A stretch of 13,557 nt of DNA from Bifidobacterium breve (GCA_945889545.1 CAMDCC010000046.1:1-13557), one strand, 5' to 3'; shown: positions 6,016-13,557, counted from the first letter of the stretch. Notes: generated by a model from the letters alone, not told the origin. Program-made: numbers and translations.

Positions 6016-6978
6016 ATGAAGCTCTTCGTCACCGGTGGCGCCGGGTTCATCGGCTCGAACTACGTCCGTCGCGTCTTGGGCCATTCCGACGACTCGGTAA
6101 CGGTGTTCGATGCGCTCACGTATGCCGGCAACCTCGACAACCTGCGCGGCCTCGACGACGACCCGCGGTACACCTTCGTCAAGGGCGACATCACTGACCG
6201 CGACGCCGTGCGATCGGCGATGAAGGGCCACGATGCCATCGTGCACTTCGCGGCCGAAAGCCACGTCGACCGTTCGATCGCCTCACCCGACGAGTTCGTG
6301 CACACGAACTGCGACGGCACCAACGTGATGTGCGATGCCGCCCGGCGAATCGGTGTCGATCGCTTCGTGCACGTTTCCACCGACGAGGTGTACGGATCGA
6401 TCGACGAAGGATCGTTCTCGGAGGCCGACACGCTCGATCCGAGGTCGCCGTACTCGGCATCGAAGGCCGGCTCCGACCTCATCGCGCTCTCGTATCACTC
6501 GACCTACGACGTGCCCGTGATCGTCACCCGGTCGTCGAACAACTTCGGGCCGTACCAGTTCCCCGAGAAGCTGATGCCGCTCTTCATCACCAATCTGCTC
6601 GAGGGGAAAAAGGTGCCTTTGTACGGCGACGGCCTGAACGTGCGCGACTGGTGCTTCGTGGAGGACAACTGTGCCGGGCTCGACACCGTGCTCCGAGCAG
6701 GCACCGTGGGTGAGATCTACAACATCGGTGGCGGGAACGAGATCCCGAACCGCGAGATCACCGACACGATCCTCGAGCTCCTCGGCCACGACGAGTCGAT
6801 GGTCGAGTACGTCGAAGACCGCCTGGGCCACGATCGTCGCTACTCCATCACGACCGACAAGGTGCGGGCGTTGGGGTGGACGCCAGCGCGCGAGTTCAGA
6901 GACGCGTTGGAGGAGACGGTCGGCTGGTACCGGGACAACCGGTGGTGGTGGGAACCCCTCAAGGAACGGAGCACCTGA
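6016..6978 (+). CDS. rmlB: dTDP-glucose 4,6-dehydratase
   Basis: RmlB is a cytosolic extended short-chain dehydrogenase that converts dTDP-glucose to dTDP-4-keto-6-deoxyglucose using bound NAD. The 320-residue length is normal for the family. Visible are the Rossmann loop TGGAGFIGSNYVR (6-18), DALTYAGNLDNL (32-43), HFAAESHVDRSI (77-88), the catalytic STDEVYG (121-127, with Asp and Glu for the dehydration step), Y146-x3-K150 in SPYSASKAGSD, and SSNNFGPYQFPEKLMPL (173-189). RDWCFVEDNC (210-219) matches the usual RDWLYVEDHC wording. It starts 24 bp after rmlC; that gap contains a short direct repeat (ATGACCCTC twice) and AGGG just before the ATG as a weak ribosome site. All residues expected for activity are present. 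Confidence 0.96.
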   Translation: MKLFVTGGAGFIGSNYVRRVLGHSDDSVTVFDALTYAGNLDNLRGLDDDPRYTFVKGDITDRDAVRSAMKGHDAIVHFAAESHVDRSIASPDEFVHTNCDGTNVMCDAARRIGVDRFVHVSTDEVYGSIDEGSFSEADTLDPRSPYSASKAGSDLIALSYHSTYDVPVIVTRSSNNFGPYQFPEKLMPLFITNLLEGKKVPLYGDGLNVRDWCFVEDNCAGLDTVLRAGTVGEIYNIGGGNEIPNREITDTILELLGHDESMVEYVEDRLGHDRRYSITTDKVRALGWTPAREFRDALEETVGWYRDNRWWWEPLKERST

Positions 6979-6981
6979 GAC

Positions 6982-7830
6982 GTGAGAGTCCTGGTCACTG
7001 GTGCAGGTGGACAACTTGGTCATGAGTTGATCGAGGCGTTTGCCGACCACGACGTCATCGCTGCACCACACTCCGAGCTCGACGTGAGCGACCGCGATGC
7101 GGTGATCGAGGCTGTTCGCGCGAGCAACCCCAATGTCATCCTCCACGCGGCCGCGTGGACGGCGGTGGACGAGTGCGAGGGCGATCCCGACCGGGCGTTC
7201 GCAGTGAACGCACTCGGCACGCGCTATGTGGCCGAGGCCGCTGGACGCGTGAACGCACGTGTGTGCTACTTCTCGACCGACTACGTGTTCGATGGCACGA
7301 AGACCGAGCCATACACGGAGGCCGACGCCACAAACCCACAGTCGGTGTACGGGCAGTCAAAGCTGGCGGGCGAGCGCGAGGTCGCTCGGCGTAGCGATGC
7401 ATTGATCGTCCGGTTGTCGTGGGTGTGCGGCTTCCACGGCCAGAACATGGTCAAGACGATCCTGCGTCTCGCCGGCGAACAGGACAAGCTCCAGTTCGTC
7501 GACGATCAGCGTGGCCGACTCACGTTCGCCGAAGACGCGGCAGCGATGGTGCGCCAACTGATCGACAACAAGCGGGCCGGCATCTTCCATGTCACCAACG
7601 GTGGCGCTGTGAGCTGGTACGAGTTCGCGCGCTCGGTCATGGAATCGGCTGGCCTCGATCCCGAACGAGTGCAACCGATCGCAACCGCCGACCTTCAGCC
7701 CGCGCGACCCGCACCACGTCCGGCGAACTCCGTGCTCGAGAACGCTGCGCTCCGACAGGCTGGCCTGCCCCCCATGCCTCCCTACCGCGAGTCGCTCGAT
7801 CGCCTCGTCGCTCGGCTCATCGCGGGGTGA
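6982..7830 (+). CDS. rmlD: dTDP-4-dehydrorhamnose reductase
   Basis: RmlD performs the last step of dTDP-L-rhamnose synthesis, reducing the 4-keto group with NAD(P)H. The 282-residue protein shows VLVTGAGGQLGHEL (3-16), the ELDVSD segment (32-37), HAAAWTAVDECE (55-66), FSTDYVFDG (97-105), the catalytic Y123-x3-K127 in SVYGQSKLAGE, RLSWVCG (144-150), DQRGRLTFAED (175-185; the usual DQxGxPT has Leu for Pro here) and RPANSVLEN (246-254). The start is GTG 6982, three bases after the rmlB stop, with GGAG at 6968-6971 at a sensible distance. This start puts the glycine-rich loop at the very N-terminus as in the family. Confidence 0.95.
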   Translation: MRVLVTGAGGQLGHELIEAFADHDVIAAPHSELDVSDRDAVIEAVRASNPNVILHAAAWTAVDECEGDPDRAFAVNALGTRYVAEAAGRVNARVCYFSTDYVFDGTKTEPYTEADATNPQSVYGQSKLAGEREVARRSDALIVRLSWVCGFHGQNMVKTILRLAGEQDKLQFVDDQRGRLTFAEDAAAMVRQLIDNKRAGIFHVTNGGAVSWYEFARSVMESAGLDPERVQPIATADLQPARPAPRPANSVLENAALRQAGLPPMPPYRESLDRLVARLIAG

Positions 7831-7837
7831 ACACGCG

Positions 7838-9052
7838 ATGACAGCGCCGCTCGTCCGCGCCGTCGTCGTGAACTTCAACGGCGGCGATCTCACGGTGGCG
7901 TGTCTGCGCAGCTTGGTCGCTACGGAATGGCCAGCTGGCGCGCTGGAGATCGTGCTCGTCGACAACGCGTCACGCGACGGCGTCGCCGATGCCGTGGAGC
8001 GCGAGTTCCCCAACATCCGCGTGGTTCGCAGCACGACGAACCGCGGGTTTGCAGGGGGTTGCAACCTCGGGATGACCGATCTCGGCGAGACCGCATACGT
8101 GGCACTCGTGAACAACGACGCCACGGTCGATCCCGGATGGCTGGCACCCCTCGTCGCCACGCTCGAAGACGATCCCGCACTCGGCGCCGCCTGCCCGAAG
8201 ATCCTGTTGTCGGGTCGGTTCCGCGATGTCACCATCACCGCCCCGACCGTCCGGCGCGCCGGACGCGACCTCGGTGTGCGGGTGAGCCGGGCTCGCGTCG
8301 ACGGCGTGGATGTGTGGGCACGCACCCAGCTGGTACGCGGCTTCTGGGGACTCGAACCAGACGGGCCCGGTCAGTGGACGATGGCGAGCGCGCAGGCCTG
8401 GCTCCCAGACGGCAGCCAAGCAGAGCTGCTGCTCGACACCGGGGGTAAGCCCGAGTGGCAGGCGGCCCCGTTTGCCGGACCACCAACATCCGTGATCAAC
8501 AACGTCGGCTCGATGCTCACCGACGACCACCACGGCGCCGATCGCGGGTATCTCGAGCCCGACGACGGCCGCTTCGACACATCAGAAGATGTGTTCGCAT
8601 GGTGCGGCGCCGGTGTGTTGTTGCGCCGCGAGTACCTCGACCAGGTCGGCAGCCTCGACGAGAGGCTCTTCATCTACTACGAAGACCTCGAGCTGTCGTG
8701 GCGCGGTCAGAAGCAGGGCTGGCGCTATCGGTACGTCCCGACCGCAGTAGTGCACCACGTGCACGCGGCCACCACCGTCGAGGGCTCAAAGCTCAAGCTC
8801 CACTACGAGGAGCGCAACCGCCTGCTCGTCCTGACGCGCCATGCCAAAGCACGCGATGCCTGGCGCGCCATCGGCTGCCACCTCCTCGTCACCGCGTCCT
8901 ACGCCCGCCGCGACATCTTCAGCCCACTGGTACACGGCCGCCGCCCACGAGGATCACTGGTCTGGCAAAGACTCCGCGCGTTCGCAGCGTTCAAGCTCCG
9001 CGCCCTCGGAATGCTCCGGAGCCGACGAAGAGACAGAATTCTTACGCCCTAG
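7838..9052 (+). CDS. Rhamnosyltransferase-like GT2 glycosyltransferase with inserted domain
   Basis: The 404-residue product resembles actinobacterial WbbL/rhamnosyltransferase-type GT2 enzymes, which transfer L-rhamnose from dTDP-rhamnose. Its position right after rmlCBD supports that donor. Catalytic features are VVVNFNGGDLTVACLRSL (9-26), VDNASRDG (41-48), NRGFAGGCNLGM (68-79), the metal-binding VNNDA (91-95), FAWCGAGVLLRREYLDQVG (253-271), LDERLFIYYEDLELSWR (273-289) and RYVPTAVVHHVHAATT (298-313). Residues about 131-220 are an insertion between the metal site and the acceptor half, with a beta-rich look (GFWGLEPDGPGQWTMASAQAWLP at 168-190). No membrane helix is obvious; the C-terminus is very basic (RSRRRDR). 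ATG 7838 lies 7 bp after rmlD, with GGGGTGA as ribosome site. The sugar specificity is inferred. Confidence 0.9.
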   Translation: MTAPLVRAVVVNFNGGDLTVACLRSLVATEWPAGALEIVLVDNASRDGVADAVEREFPNIRVVRSTTNRGFAGGCNLGMTDLGETAYVALVNNDATVDPGWLAPLVATLEDDPALGAACPKILLSGRFRDVTITAPTVRRAGRDLGVRVSRARVDGVDVWARTQLVRGFWGLEPDGPGQWTMASAQAWLPDGSQAELLLDTGGKPEWQAAPFAGPPTSVINNVGSMLTDDHHGADRGYLEPDDGRFDTSEDVFAWCGAGVLLRREYLDQVGSLDERLFIYYEDLELSWRGQKQGWRYRYVPTAVVHHVHAATTVEGSKLKLHYEERNRLLVLTRHAKARDAWRAIGCHLLVTASYARRDIFSPLVHGRRPRGSLVWQRLRAFAAFKLRALGMLRSRRRDRILTP

Positions 9053-9077
9053 GTCTTGACCTTGACCTTTGTGACGA

Positions 9078-9112
9078 GGTTGTTTGAGCGCCGGAGGCGC
9101 ATTCAAACAACC
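9078..9112. terminator. Convergent hairpin terminator after the rhamnosyltransferase gene
   Basis: GGTTGTTTGA (9078-9087) pairs exactly with TCAAACAACC (9103-9112). Inside it GCGCC (9088-9092) pairs with GGCGC (9096-9100) around a GGA loop, with AT bulged at 9101-9102. The 15-bp stem sits between two converging genes (stops at 9052 and 9118) and reads equally from both strands. There is no strong T-run on either side. Confidence 0.8.
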
Positions 9113-9117
9113 ACAAC

Positions 9118-10578
9118 TTAGACCGCTTTGAGTTTGTTGTAAGCGACCAGAACCATTCTCAAGAGAAGCCAGCCGTGGCGCCAGCGGGAGATCTGAGTTT
9201 CGCCGTAGGCGCGGGCGCGGTAACGCACGGGGATCTCGAGGATACGCAGGTTCAGCTTGGCGGCACCGAAGATGAGGTCGAAGTCGCCGAACGGGTCGAA
9301 GTCGCCGAAGTACGCACGGTTCGCCTTGATCCGCTCGTAGTTCGCTCGTGTGAGCACCTTCGTGCCGCACAACGTGTCGGTGATGCGCTGGTTCAGCAGC
9401 CACGTGAAGAGCCACGAGAACACCCGGTTGCCGATCATGTTGAGCAGGCGCATCGCGTCCTTCTCGACCGGGTACACCAGCCGAGAGCCCATCACCAGCT
9501 CGCCCTTGCCCGCGACGATCGCGTCGTAGAACTTCGGGAGCTCTTCGGGCGGGGCAGTGAGGTCGGCGTCGAGGATCATGAGCACGTCGCCGCGAGCCAC
9601 GTCGAAGCCCTTGCGTACTGCGTCGGCCTTCCCGATCCCCTCTTGCTGCACGACCTTGACGTCGAGCTCGGGGTACGCAGCGATGACGCGATGGATCTCG
9701 TCCATCGTGGCGTCCTTGCTGTGACCTTCGACGAAGAGGATCTCGATGTCGTCACAGAAACGGGGGATCCGCTTGACGGCTGGCTCGATGTTGCCGGCTT
9801 CGTTGCGGCACGGGATCACGACCGAGGCCGATGGTGCAACCGAGACGGGCACACGCGCCGGGCGCGCCACCAGGTAGCTGCGCAGCGCCAGAGAGTTGAC
9901 GAGCGGCAGCGTGGCAACAAACCGGTTCACCAACGGGCCGACCCCGCCCAGCCGCTTGGGCACGATCTGACGACAATCGGTGCGAACTACTTCGAAGTCG
10001 GCGAGCTCGAGGATCTCGGTGAGGTCGCGCGGTGAAAGCCAGTTGACCTCACCTTGTGGCATCTGTTGGCCGATCTGCTGTGCGACCCACAGCACCGGGG
10101 CCCAGAGGTGCGAGTAGTACGCGATCACCACACGGGTCTCCGGCGTACACAACCGCTGGAGCTGCTCGAACGTGCCCTGGCAGTCCTCCAACCATCCGAC
10201 CGTGTCGGAGAGCAGGATCACGTCGAACGGACCTTCTAACCCCTTCAGCGTCTCGGGATCCTCGACATCGCCGACGTGGAGCTCGAGATCGGGGTGATTC
10301 GCGCGCGCCACGTCGATCATCGCGGGGCTGAAGTCGATCCCCACCCCGTGACTCGGCTTCAAGCTCGCGAGCAACGCACCAGTGCTGCACCCGAGATCGA
10401 GCACACGCTGCCCGGGGCGCACGAGGAACTTGGAGTACTTGACGTCTTCCTCGTAGTAGTAGGCGTTGCGCTCGATCCACTCCTCGCGTTCGGGCGCGAG
10501 CCGATCCGCCATGGCACGGATCGAGCGCTTGCGCTCGGAGAGCTCAGAAGGTGTCGGTTCGTCCACCGGGTCCTGCAC
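9118..10578 (-). CDS. Bifunctional SAM methyltransferase / GT2 glycosyltransferase fusion
   Basis: The 486-residue protein has two enzymes in one chain. Residues about 30-215 form a class I methyltransferase: RVLDLGCSTGALL (58-70), GVGIDFSPAMID (78-89), FDVILLSDTVGWL (118-130) and a tail ending PKRLGG. Residues about 250-486 form a GT2 domain of the polyprenyl-phosphate sugar transferase type: ASVVIPCRNEAGNI (251-264), FVEGHSKDAT (282-291), GIGKADAVRKGF (314-325), LDADL with D-x-D (336-340), DTLCGTKVL (401-409) and a C-terminal SRWRHGWLLLRMVLVAYNKL. Each domain is complete. The GTG start at 10576-10578 overlaps the end of the upstream gene by 35 bases; ATG at 10510-10512 (residue 23) is an alternative without overlap, and it still precedes the methyltransferase domain. 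Such fusions are a known family in glycan clusters; the acceptor is unknown. Confidence 0.88.
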   Translation of the reverse strand: MQDPVDEPTPSELSERKRSIRAMADRLAPEREEWIERNAYYYEEDVKYSKFLVRPGQRVLDLGCSTGALLASLKPSHGVGIDFSPAMIDVARANHPDLELHVGDVEDPETLKGLEGPFDVILLSDTVGWLEDCQGTFEQLQRLCTPETRVVIAYYSHLWAPVLWVAQQIGQQMPQGEVNWLSPRDLTEILELADFEVVRTDCRQIVPKRLGGVGPLVNRFVATLPLVNSLALRSYLVARPARVPVSVAPSASVVIPCRNEAGNIEPAVKRIPRFCDDIEILFVEGHSKDATMDEIHRVIAAYPELDVKVVQQEGIGKADAVRKGFDVARGDVLMILDADLTAPPEELPKFYDAIVAGKGELVMGSRLVYPVEKDAMRLLNMIGNRVFSWLFTWLLNQRITDTLCGTKVLTRANYERIKANRAYFGDFDPFGDFDLIFGAAKLNLRILEIPVRYRARAYGETQISRWRHGWLLLRMVLVAYNKLKAV

Positions 10579-12955
10579 TGTTCGGGTAGAGCTTTGTCCG
10601 GATGCGCATGCGCAGCTTGCGCGTCAGGTCGCTGAGCTCTCCATGTCGGATGTGTGAGATGCCAACGCGCGCGGTGTGCATCCACCCGCGCTTGCCCCAC
10701 ATGGCCTGGGCCATCGGATCACCGATCATGACCCGTTGGCGGGGGTCGGCAAGATCCGCCGCGCGCGTTGGATGCCGGCAGAACTCGAGCAACGGCGCCA
10801 GCACCTTGGACCAGCGCATCTCGGGCACGAACTCCGCGATCGCCGCCTGGTGCTTCGCCCGGCGCTCGTCGTCGGCGAGCAAGGAGTGCAACGCCTCCTC
10901 GAGCGCGTCCACATCACCGGGTGGGACCACCAGCCCCAAGTTGCGCCACCGGATCACGTCGGCGAAACCATCGCCGTCGCTGGCCACCACCGGGAGCGAG
11001 GCCCACAGGTAATCGAGGATCCGCGTTCGGAACGAGAACGCCGTCTCGACGTGGTCGAGGTGCGTGCTCACGCCCACATCGGACTCGAGCAAGAAGTTGT
11101 GCCGCTCCTCGTAGTCGACCCAGCCCTCATTGAAGAAGACGTGAGTGCCGACGAGGTCGAGGTCGACGGCGAGAGAGCGCGCGCGCGACGCCATCTGCAT
11201 CGCCGGCACGAGCGGGTTCGGATGGCTCATCCCCATGAAGAACAGACGAACTTCGGGCATCCGGTGCCGGAGCTTGTCGACGGCGTGCAGCAACGTGAGC
11301 GGGTCGAACCAGTTGTACACACCGCCGCCCCAGAGGATCACCTTGTCGTTCGCGCCAATACCGGGAACCACGTCGCGCAACACCTTGGTGGTGTGCACCG
11401 GAGGCTCCTCGTCGATGCCAAACGGCGCAATCGCGATCAACGACTGGAGGTTCTCGTGCTGGTCGTACGTGGCCGGGTTGATGCGGCCCACCGCGGTGAG
11501 CTGACCGAGCCAGAAGTCGCGCTGCTTCTCACTCGCGCAGAGGAAGAAGTCGCCCCGCGAGAGCTGCTCGTTCAGGACCTCCACCGTGAGGCGCGTCGTG
11601 ACCCGTCGATCGTTCGGGGCCAGGTCGCGAGCTTGCTCGAGCACCTCCAGATGGAACGGGTCGTAGATGTCGGCGACCAGCAGCTTGTCGGTTGTGCGCA
11701 GCCAGTGGTGCTGCTCGATGAGGTGCCCCTGGATGATGACGACCTCGGACCGGGCGACGGCAGCCTTGAGATCGCTGGCCGACGCATACGTCATCGAGAA
11801 CGCGGGATGCGAGATGTCTTCGCAGCCGACGGTGCTGACCAGCTCGACGTCGTGATCCTGCGACAACGCCAGCGCCATCTGGAACGCCCGGATCGCGGGA
11901 CCCGCCATCTTCGGTTGCAGCACATCGGGAGTTGCCACAAGGATGCGTCGGCGAGTGGTGAACAGGCGATCGACGCCGTGCTCGGCCCGCACTCGCTCGG
12001 CGTCGCGCTCGTTGGCTGTTCCGGCCGCGGTCGGCAGCCGGAACAGCGGGAGGATCTCGAGATCGGGCAGCCGCCGCGCCTCCTGCACGCGCGCTCGTGC
12101 CGCCACGAGCGCGGGCGACGGTTCGAGCTGGTTGCCGGTGAGCGCGCTCGCCGCCTCGAGGAGCACGGCGAGGTTGGCGTCGTCGAGGTTCTTGTAGAGC
12201 ATCTCGATGCCACCGGGTGGGGCACCCTCAGCGACATTCACCCGGTCGTGCTGCGCGAGGCGCACGACCGACTCGCTCGCGTACGAGACGTGCAAGCCGT
12301 TGAGCCACAAACGCCACCCGAGGTCGGCGTGCTCGACACCGGCACAGTGCTCGTCGTCGTATCCCCCCACCCACCGAAAGGCTTTGGTCTCGATCACGAA
12401 TGCCCACGGCGACGGGTACAACACCGGCTGATCGCGATCGTGCGCTGCGGTGTCGGGCTTTCCGAAATGAGGAAGGACCGGCTCTCCGGCGAATGTGAGG
12501 GCGGCATCGACGAACGCGACGTTGCCATCGGCATCGAGCACCTTGCTGGCGACAGCCGCGACGTTCGCATCGCGACGCATCGCGCGCAGTGCAGCGCGCA
12601 GCCACAACGGTTCGGGGCGGCCGTCGCGATCGAGGAAGGCGAGCCATTCCCCGGTGGCGCTGGCGGCGCCAAGGTTTCTCAACGAGCTGCTACGTGCCGA
12701 GGTGATGGAGCTGGTTGGCGGCGCATCGACGACCTTGACGGTGATCCCACGCGCCTTGGCTGCGGTCGCGATCTTTGATCGGGGGCCGACGACGATGGGC
12801 TCCAGGAGGTCGATGGGCCAGTCGAGGCTCGTGAGTCGCTCGACGCCGGCGAGCGCCGCGTCGACGTCGCCCTCGGTCTCACCGTCAGCGACGATCACGA
12901 CCGAGATAACACCGCCGCGCACCGGCCGATTGTCGACCTTGCTGCGCCGCGTCAC
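10544..12955 (-). CDS. GT2-GT4 fusion glycosyltransferase
   Basis: The 803-residue protein joins two glycosyltransferase folds. Residues about 17-240 form a GT-A (GT2) domain: VISVVIVADG (16-25), SARSSSLRNLGAASATGEWLAFLDRDGRPEP (86-116, with D-R-D as the metal site) and VEHADLGWRLWLNGLHVSY (207-225). About 250-335 is an alanine-rich linker. Residues 336-725 form a GT-B (GT4) domain: RILVATPDVLQPKMAGPAIRAFQMA (337-361), KVILWGGGVYNWFDPLTLLHAV (538-559), ESDVGVSTHLDHVETAFSFRTRILDYLWASLPVVAS (624-659) and GLVVPPGDVDALEEAL (674-689). No membrane helix is evident. The start is GTG 12953-12955, overlapping the ABC gene stop as GTGA; GTG at 12920-12922 is also in frame. The longer open frame to 13198 reads low-complexity Arg-rich sequence antisense-free but out of frame within the ABC gene, so it is rejected. 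Donors are unknown; two sugar additions by one protein are inferred. Confidence 0.88.
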   Translation of the reverse strand: MTRRSKVDNRPVRGGVISVVIVADGETEGDVDAALAGVERLTSLDWPIDLLEPIVVGPRSKIATAAKARGITVKVVDAPPTSSITSARSSSLRNLGAASATGEWLAFLDRDGRPEPLWLRAALRAMRRDANVAAVASKVLDADGNVAFVDAALTFAGEPVLPHFGKPDTAAHDRDQPVLYPSPWAFVIETKAFRWVGGYDDEHCAGVEHADLGWRLWLNGLHVSYASESVVRLAQHDRVNVAEGAPPGGIEMLYKNLDDANLAVLLEAASALTGNQLEPSPALVAARARVQEARRLPDLEILPLFRLPTAAGTANERDAERVRAEHGVDRLFTTRRRILVATPDVLQPKMAGPAIRAFQMALALSQDHDVELVSTVGCEDISHPAFSMTYASASDLKAAVARSEVVIIQGHLIEQHHWLRTTDKLLVADIYDPFHLEVLEQARDLAPNDRRVTTRLTVEVLNEQLSRGDFFLCASEKQRDFWLGQLTAVGRINPATYDQHENLQSLIAIAPFGIDEEPPVHTTKVLRDVVPGIGANDKVILWGGGVYNWFDPLTLLHAVDKLRHRMPEVRLFFMGMSHPNPLVPAMQMASRARSLAVDLDLVGTHVFFNEGWVDYEERHNFLLESDVGVSTHLDHVETAFSFRTRILDYLWASLPVVASDGDGFADVIRWRNLGLVVPPGDVDALEEALHSLLADDERRAKHQAAIAEFVPEMRWSKVLAPLLEFCRHPTRAADLADPRQRVMIGDPMAQAMWGKRGWMHTARVGISHIRHGELSDLTRKLRMRIRTKLYPNSAGPGGRTDTF

Positions 12956-13557
12956 GAGGTGCCTTCGGTCTCGGTGATCTCCCACTGACCGTTGAACGAC
13001 ACGACGCCGAGGCGCTCCCCGGTGGCACCGCGGACGACGTCGAAGCGGAGGGCATGGACCCGGCCGTCGTACTGGTGCTCGATGTGCTCGTCGAAGATCG
13101 AGACGTTGACGTCGTAGGTGCCAGGCAACAGCGGGAGCCAATCGATGCGGTAGTCGACGTATCCAGTGCCGTCGAGCTTCTCCGGGATCACGTCGCAATC
13201 CTTCATGTTCGGCCCCGTCACACCGACGCCGTCGACCCGGGCGATACCGAAGCCGAAGACCGGCCGCTCCACCGGTTCGGTCGTTGCGAACTCAAGCCGC
13301 AATGTCACAGCTTCGCCCGTGCGCGTACGGGTCGTGGGCTTGCCACTGGAGTCGAGCAGCTGCACTTGCTCGAGCCGAATCTCACCCGTTCCACTGCGCG
13401 TCGCTTGGCCTGCGCCGGTGCGGTCGATGTGCACACCCTCGAGATATTCGTCGATGACCTTCGACGAAGGGCCGATCGCTCGCACCTGGCCGTGATCAAG
13501 CAGCGCGACCTGATCGCAGAAGTTCCGAATCGTCTCCAGGGCGTGCGAGACGATCAC
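12952..13557 (-). CDS. wzt: Polysaccharide ABC exporter ATPase, C-terminal part (5' truncated by window edge)
   Basis: The open frame enters from the right edge and gives 201 residues. It starts in the last strands of an ABC ATPase: VIVSHALETIRNFCDQVALLDHGQVRAIGP, with the H-loop His at visible residue 5 and the usual FCDxVxLLDxGxVxxxG tail. The Walker A, signature and Walker B motifs lie beyond the edge, so the GTG at the edge is internal. After a linker (about 35-55), residues 57-175 form a beta-sandwich of the Wzt C-terminal type (IRLEQVQLLDSSG, GEAVTLRLEFAT, PVFGFGIARVDGVGVTGPN, LLPGTYDVNVSIFDE). In O-antigen exporters this domain recognises the finished glycan before transport by the membrane partner Wzm. 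The permease gene is expected upstream, outside the window. The following GT2-GT4 gene overlaps its stop by four bases. Confidence 0.9.
   Translation of the reverse strand: MIVSHALETIRNFCDQVALLDHGQVRAIGPSSKVIDEYLEGVHIDRTGAGQATRSGTGEIRLEQVQLLDSSGKPTTRTRTGEAVTLRLEFATTEPVERPVFGFGIARVDGVGVTGPNMKDCDVIPEKLDGTGYVDYRIDWLPLLPGTYDVNVSIFDEHIEHQYDGRVHALRFDVVRGATGERLGVVSFNGQWEITETEGTS

Noticed and set aside
9053..9070. A CTTGAC doublet after the rhamnosyltransferase stop as a regulatory repeat.
   Set aside because: There are only two 6-base copies in a short terminator spacer, which is not distinguishable from chance.
10676..12778. A 700-codon plus-strand open frame opposite the GT2-GT4 gene.
   Set aside because: It is exactly antisense to a gene with clear glycosyltransferase motifs. 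Its translation is His/Arg/Glu-rich with no recognisable domain, as expected from the shadow of a high-GC gene.
12956..13198. The in-frame upstream extension (81 codons) of the GT2-GT4 protein.
   Set aside because: It is Arg/Pro-rich low-complexity sequence lying in another frame of the ABC transporter gene. The GTG at 12955 overlaps that gene's stop as in the other junctions.
13543..13557. GTG at the right edge as a start codon of a small protein.
   Set aside because: The codons there are the H-loop strand of an ABC ATPase (VIVSHAL), so the gene continues past the edge.

Overview
The window is GC-rich throughout and densely packed with genes. Codons end mostly in G/C, GTG and TTG starts occur, and several adjacent genes overlap by four bases. 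Together with the protein families present, this suggests a high-GC actinobacterium. The conserved wording of several glycosyltransferases reminds me of the Acidimicrobiia, but that placement is inference from recall and not a computed result. The window holds no RNA gene, CRISPR array, insertion sequence or phage gene that I can support.

Layout. (1) From the left edge to 3818, on the plus strand: the 3' end of metH (cobalamin-dependent methionine synthase), a class I SAM methyltransferase, a membrane-anchored family 2 glycosyltransferase (GT2) and a long-form rmlA. These are joined by 4-base overlaps, if the methyltransferase starts at GTG 995. (2) 3865-5292, on the minus strand: a single gene for a zinc-ribbon methyltransferase with a long helical C-terminal part. 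It converges on rmlA across a hairpin and diverges from rmlC across a short intergenic region that holds a tandem 11-12 bp repeat. (3) 5425-9052, on the plus strand: rmlC, rmlB, rmlD and a rhamnosyltransferase-like GT2, an operon that makes and probably uses dTDP-L-rhamnose. (4) A convergent hairpin terminator at 9078-9112. (5) 9118-13557, on the minus strand, read from the right edge: the 3' part of a Wzt-like ABC ATPase with its C-terminal glycan-recognition domain, a GT2-GT4 fusion, and a methyltransferase-GT2 fusion, all overlapping.

Taken together this is a cell-surface polysaccharide locus. RmlA, RmlB, RmlC and RmlD convert glucose-1-phosphate to dTDP-L-rhamnose. Four glycosyltransferase genes (five glycosyltransferase domains, one next to methyltransferase domains) would build a glycan on a lipid carrier. 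Wzt, with a permease expected beyond the right edge, would export it. Three methyltransferase domains in separate genes raise the possibility that the glycan is methylated, perhaps as a chain-end cap read by the Wzt C-terminal domain. metH is a housekeeping gene that marks the left border, although it is transcriptionally continuous with the cluster and is itself part of the methyl/SAM cycle.

I see no wholly new system. The most unusual items are: a divergent RmlC that keeps the catalytic His, Tyr and Asp but has lost two basic substrate-binding residues; a 10-bp perfect palindrome lying inside the probable 5' coding region of the first methyltransferase; an inserted domain in the rhamnosyltransferase; two multi-domain fusions; and the tandem repeat in front of rmlC.
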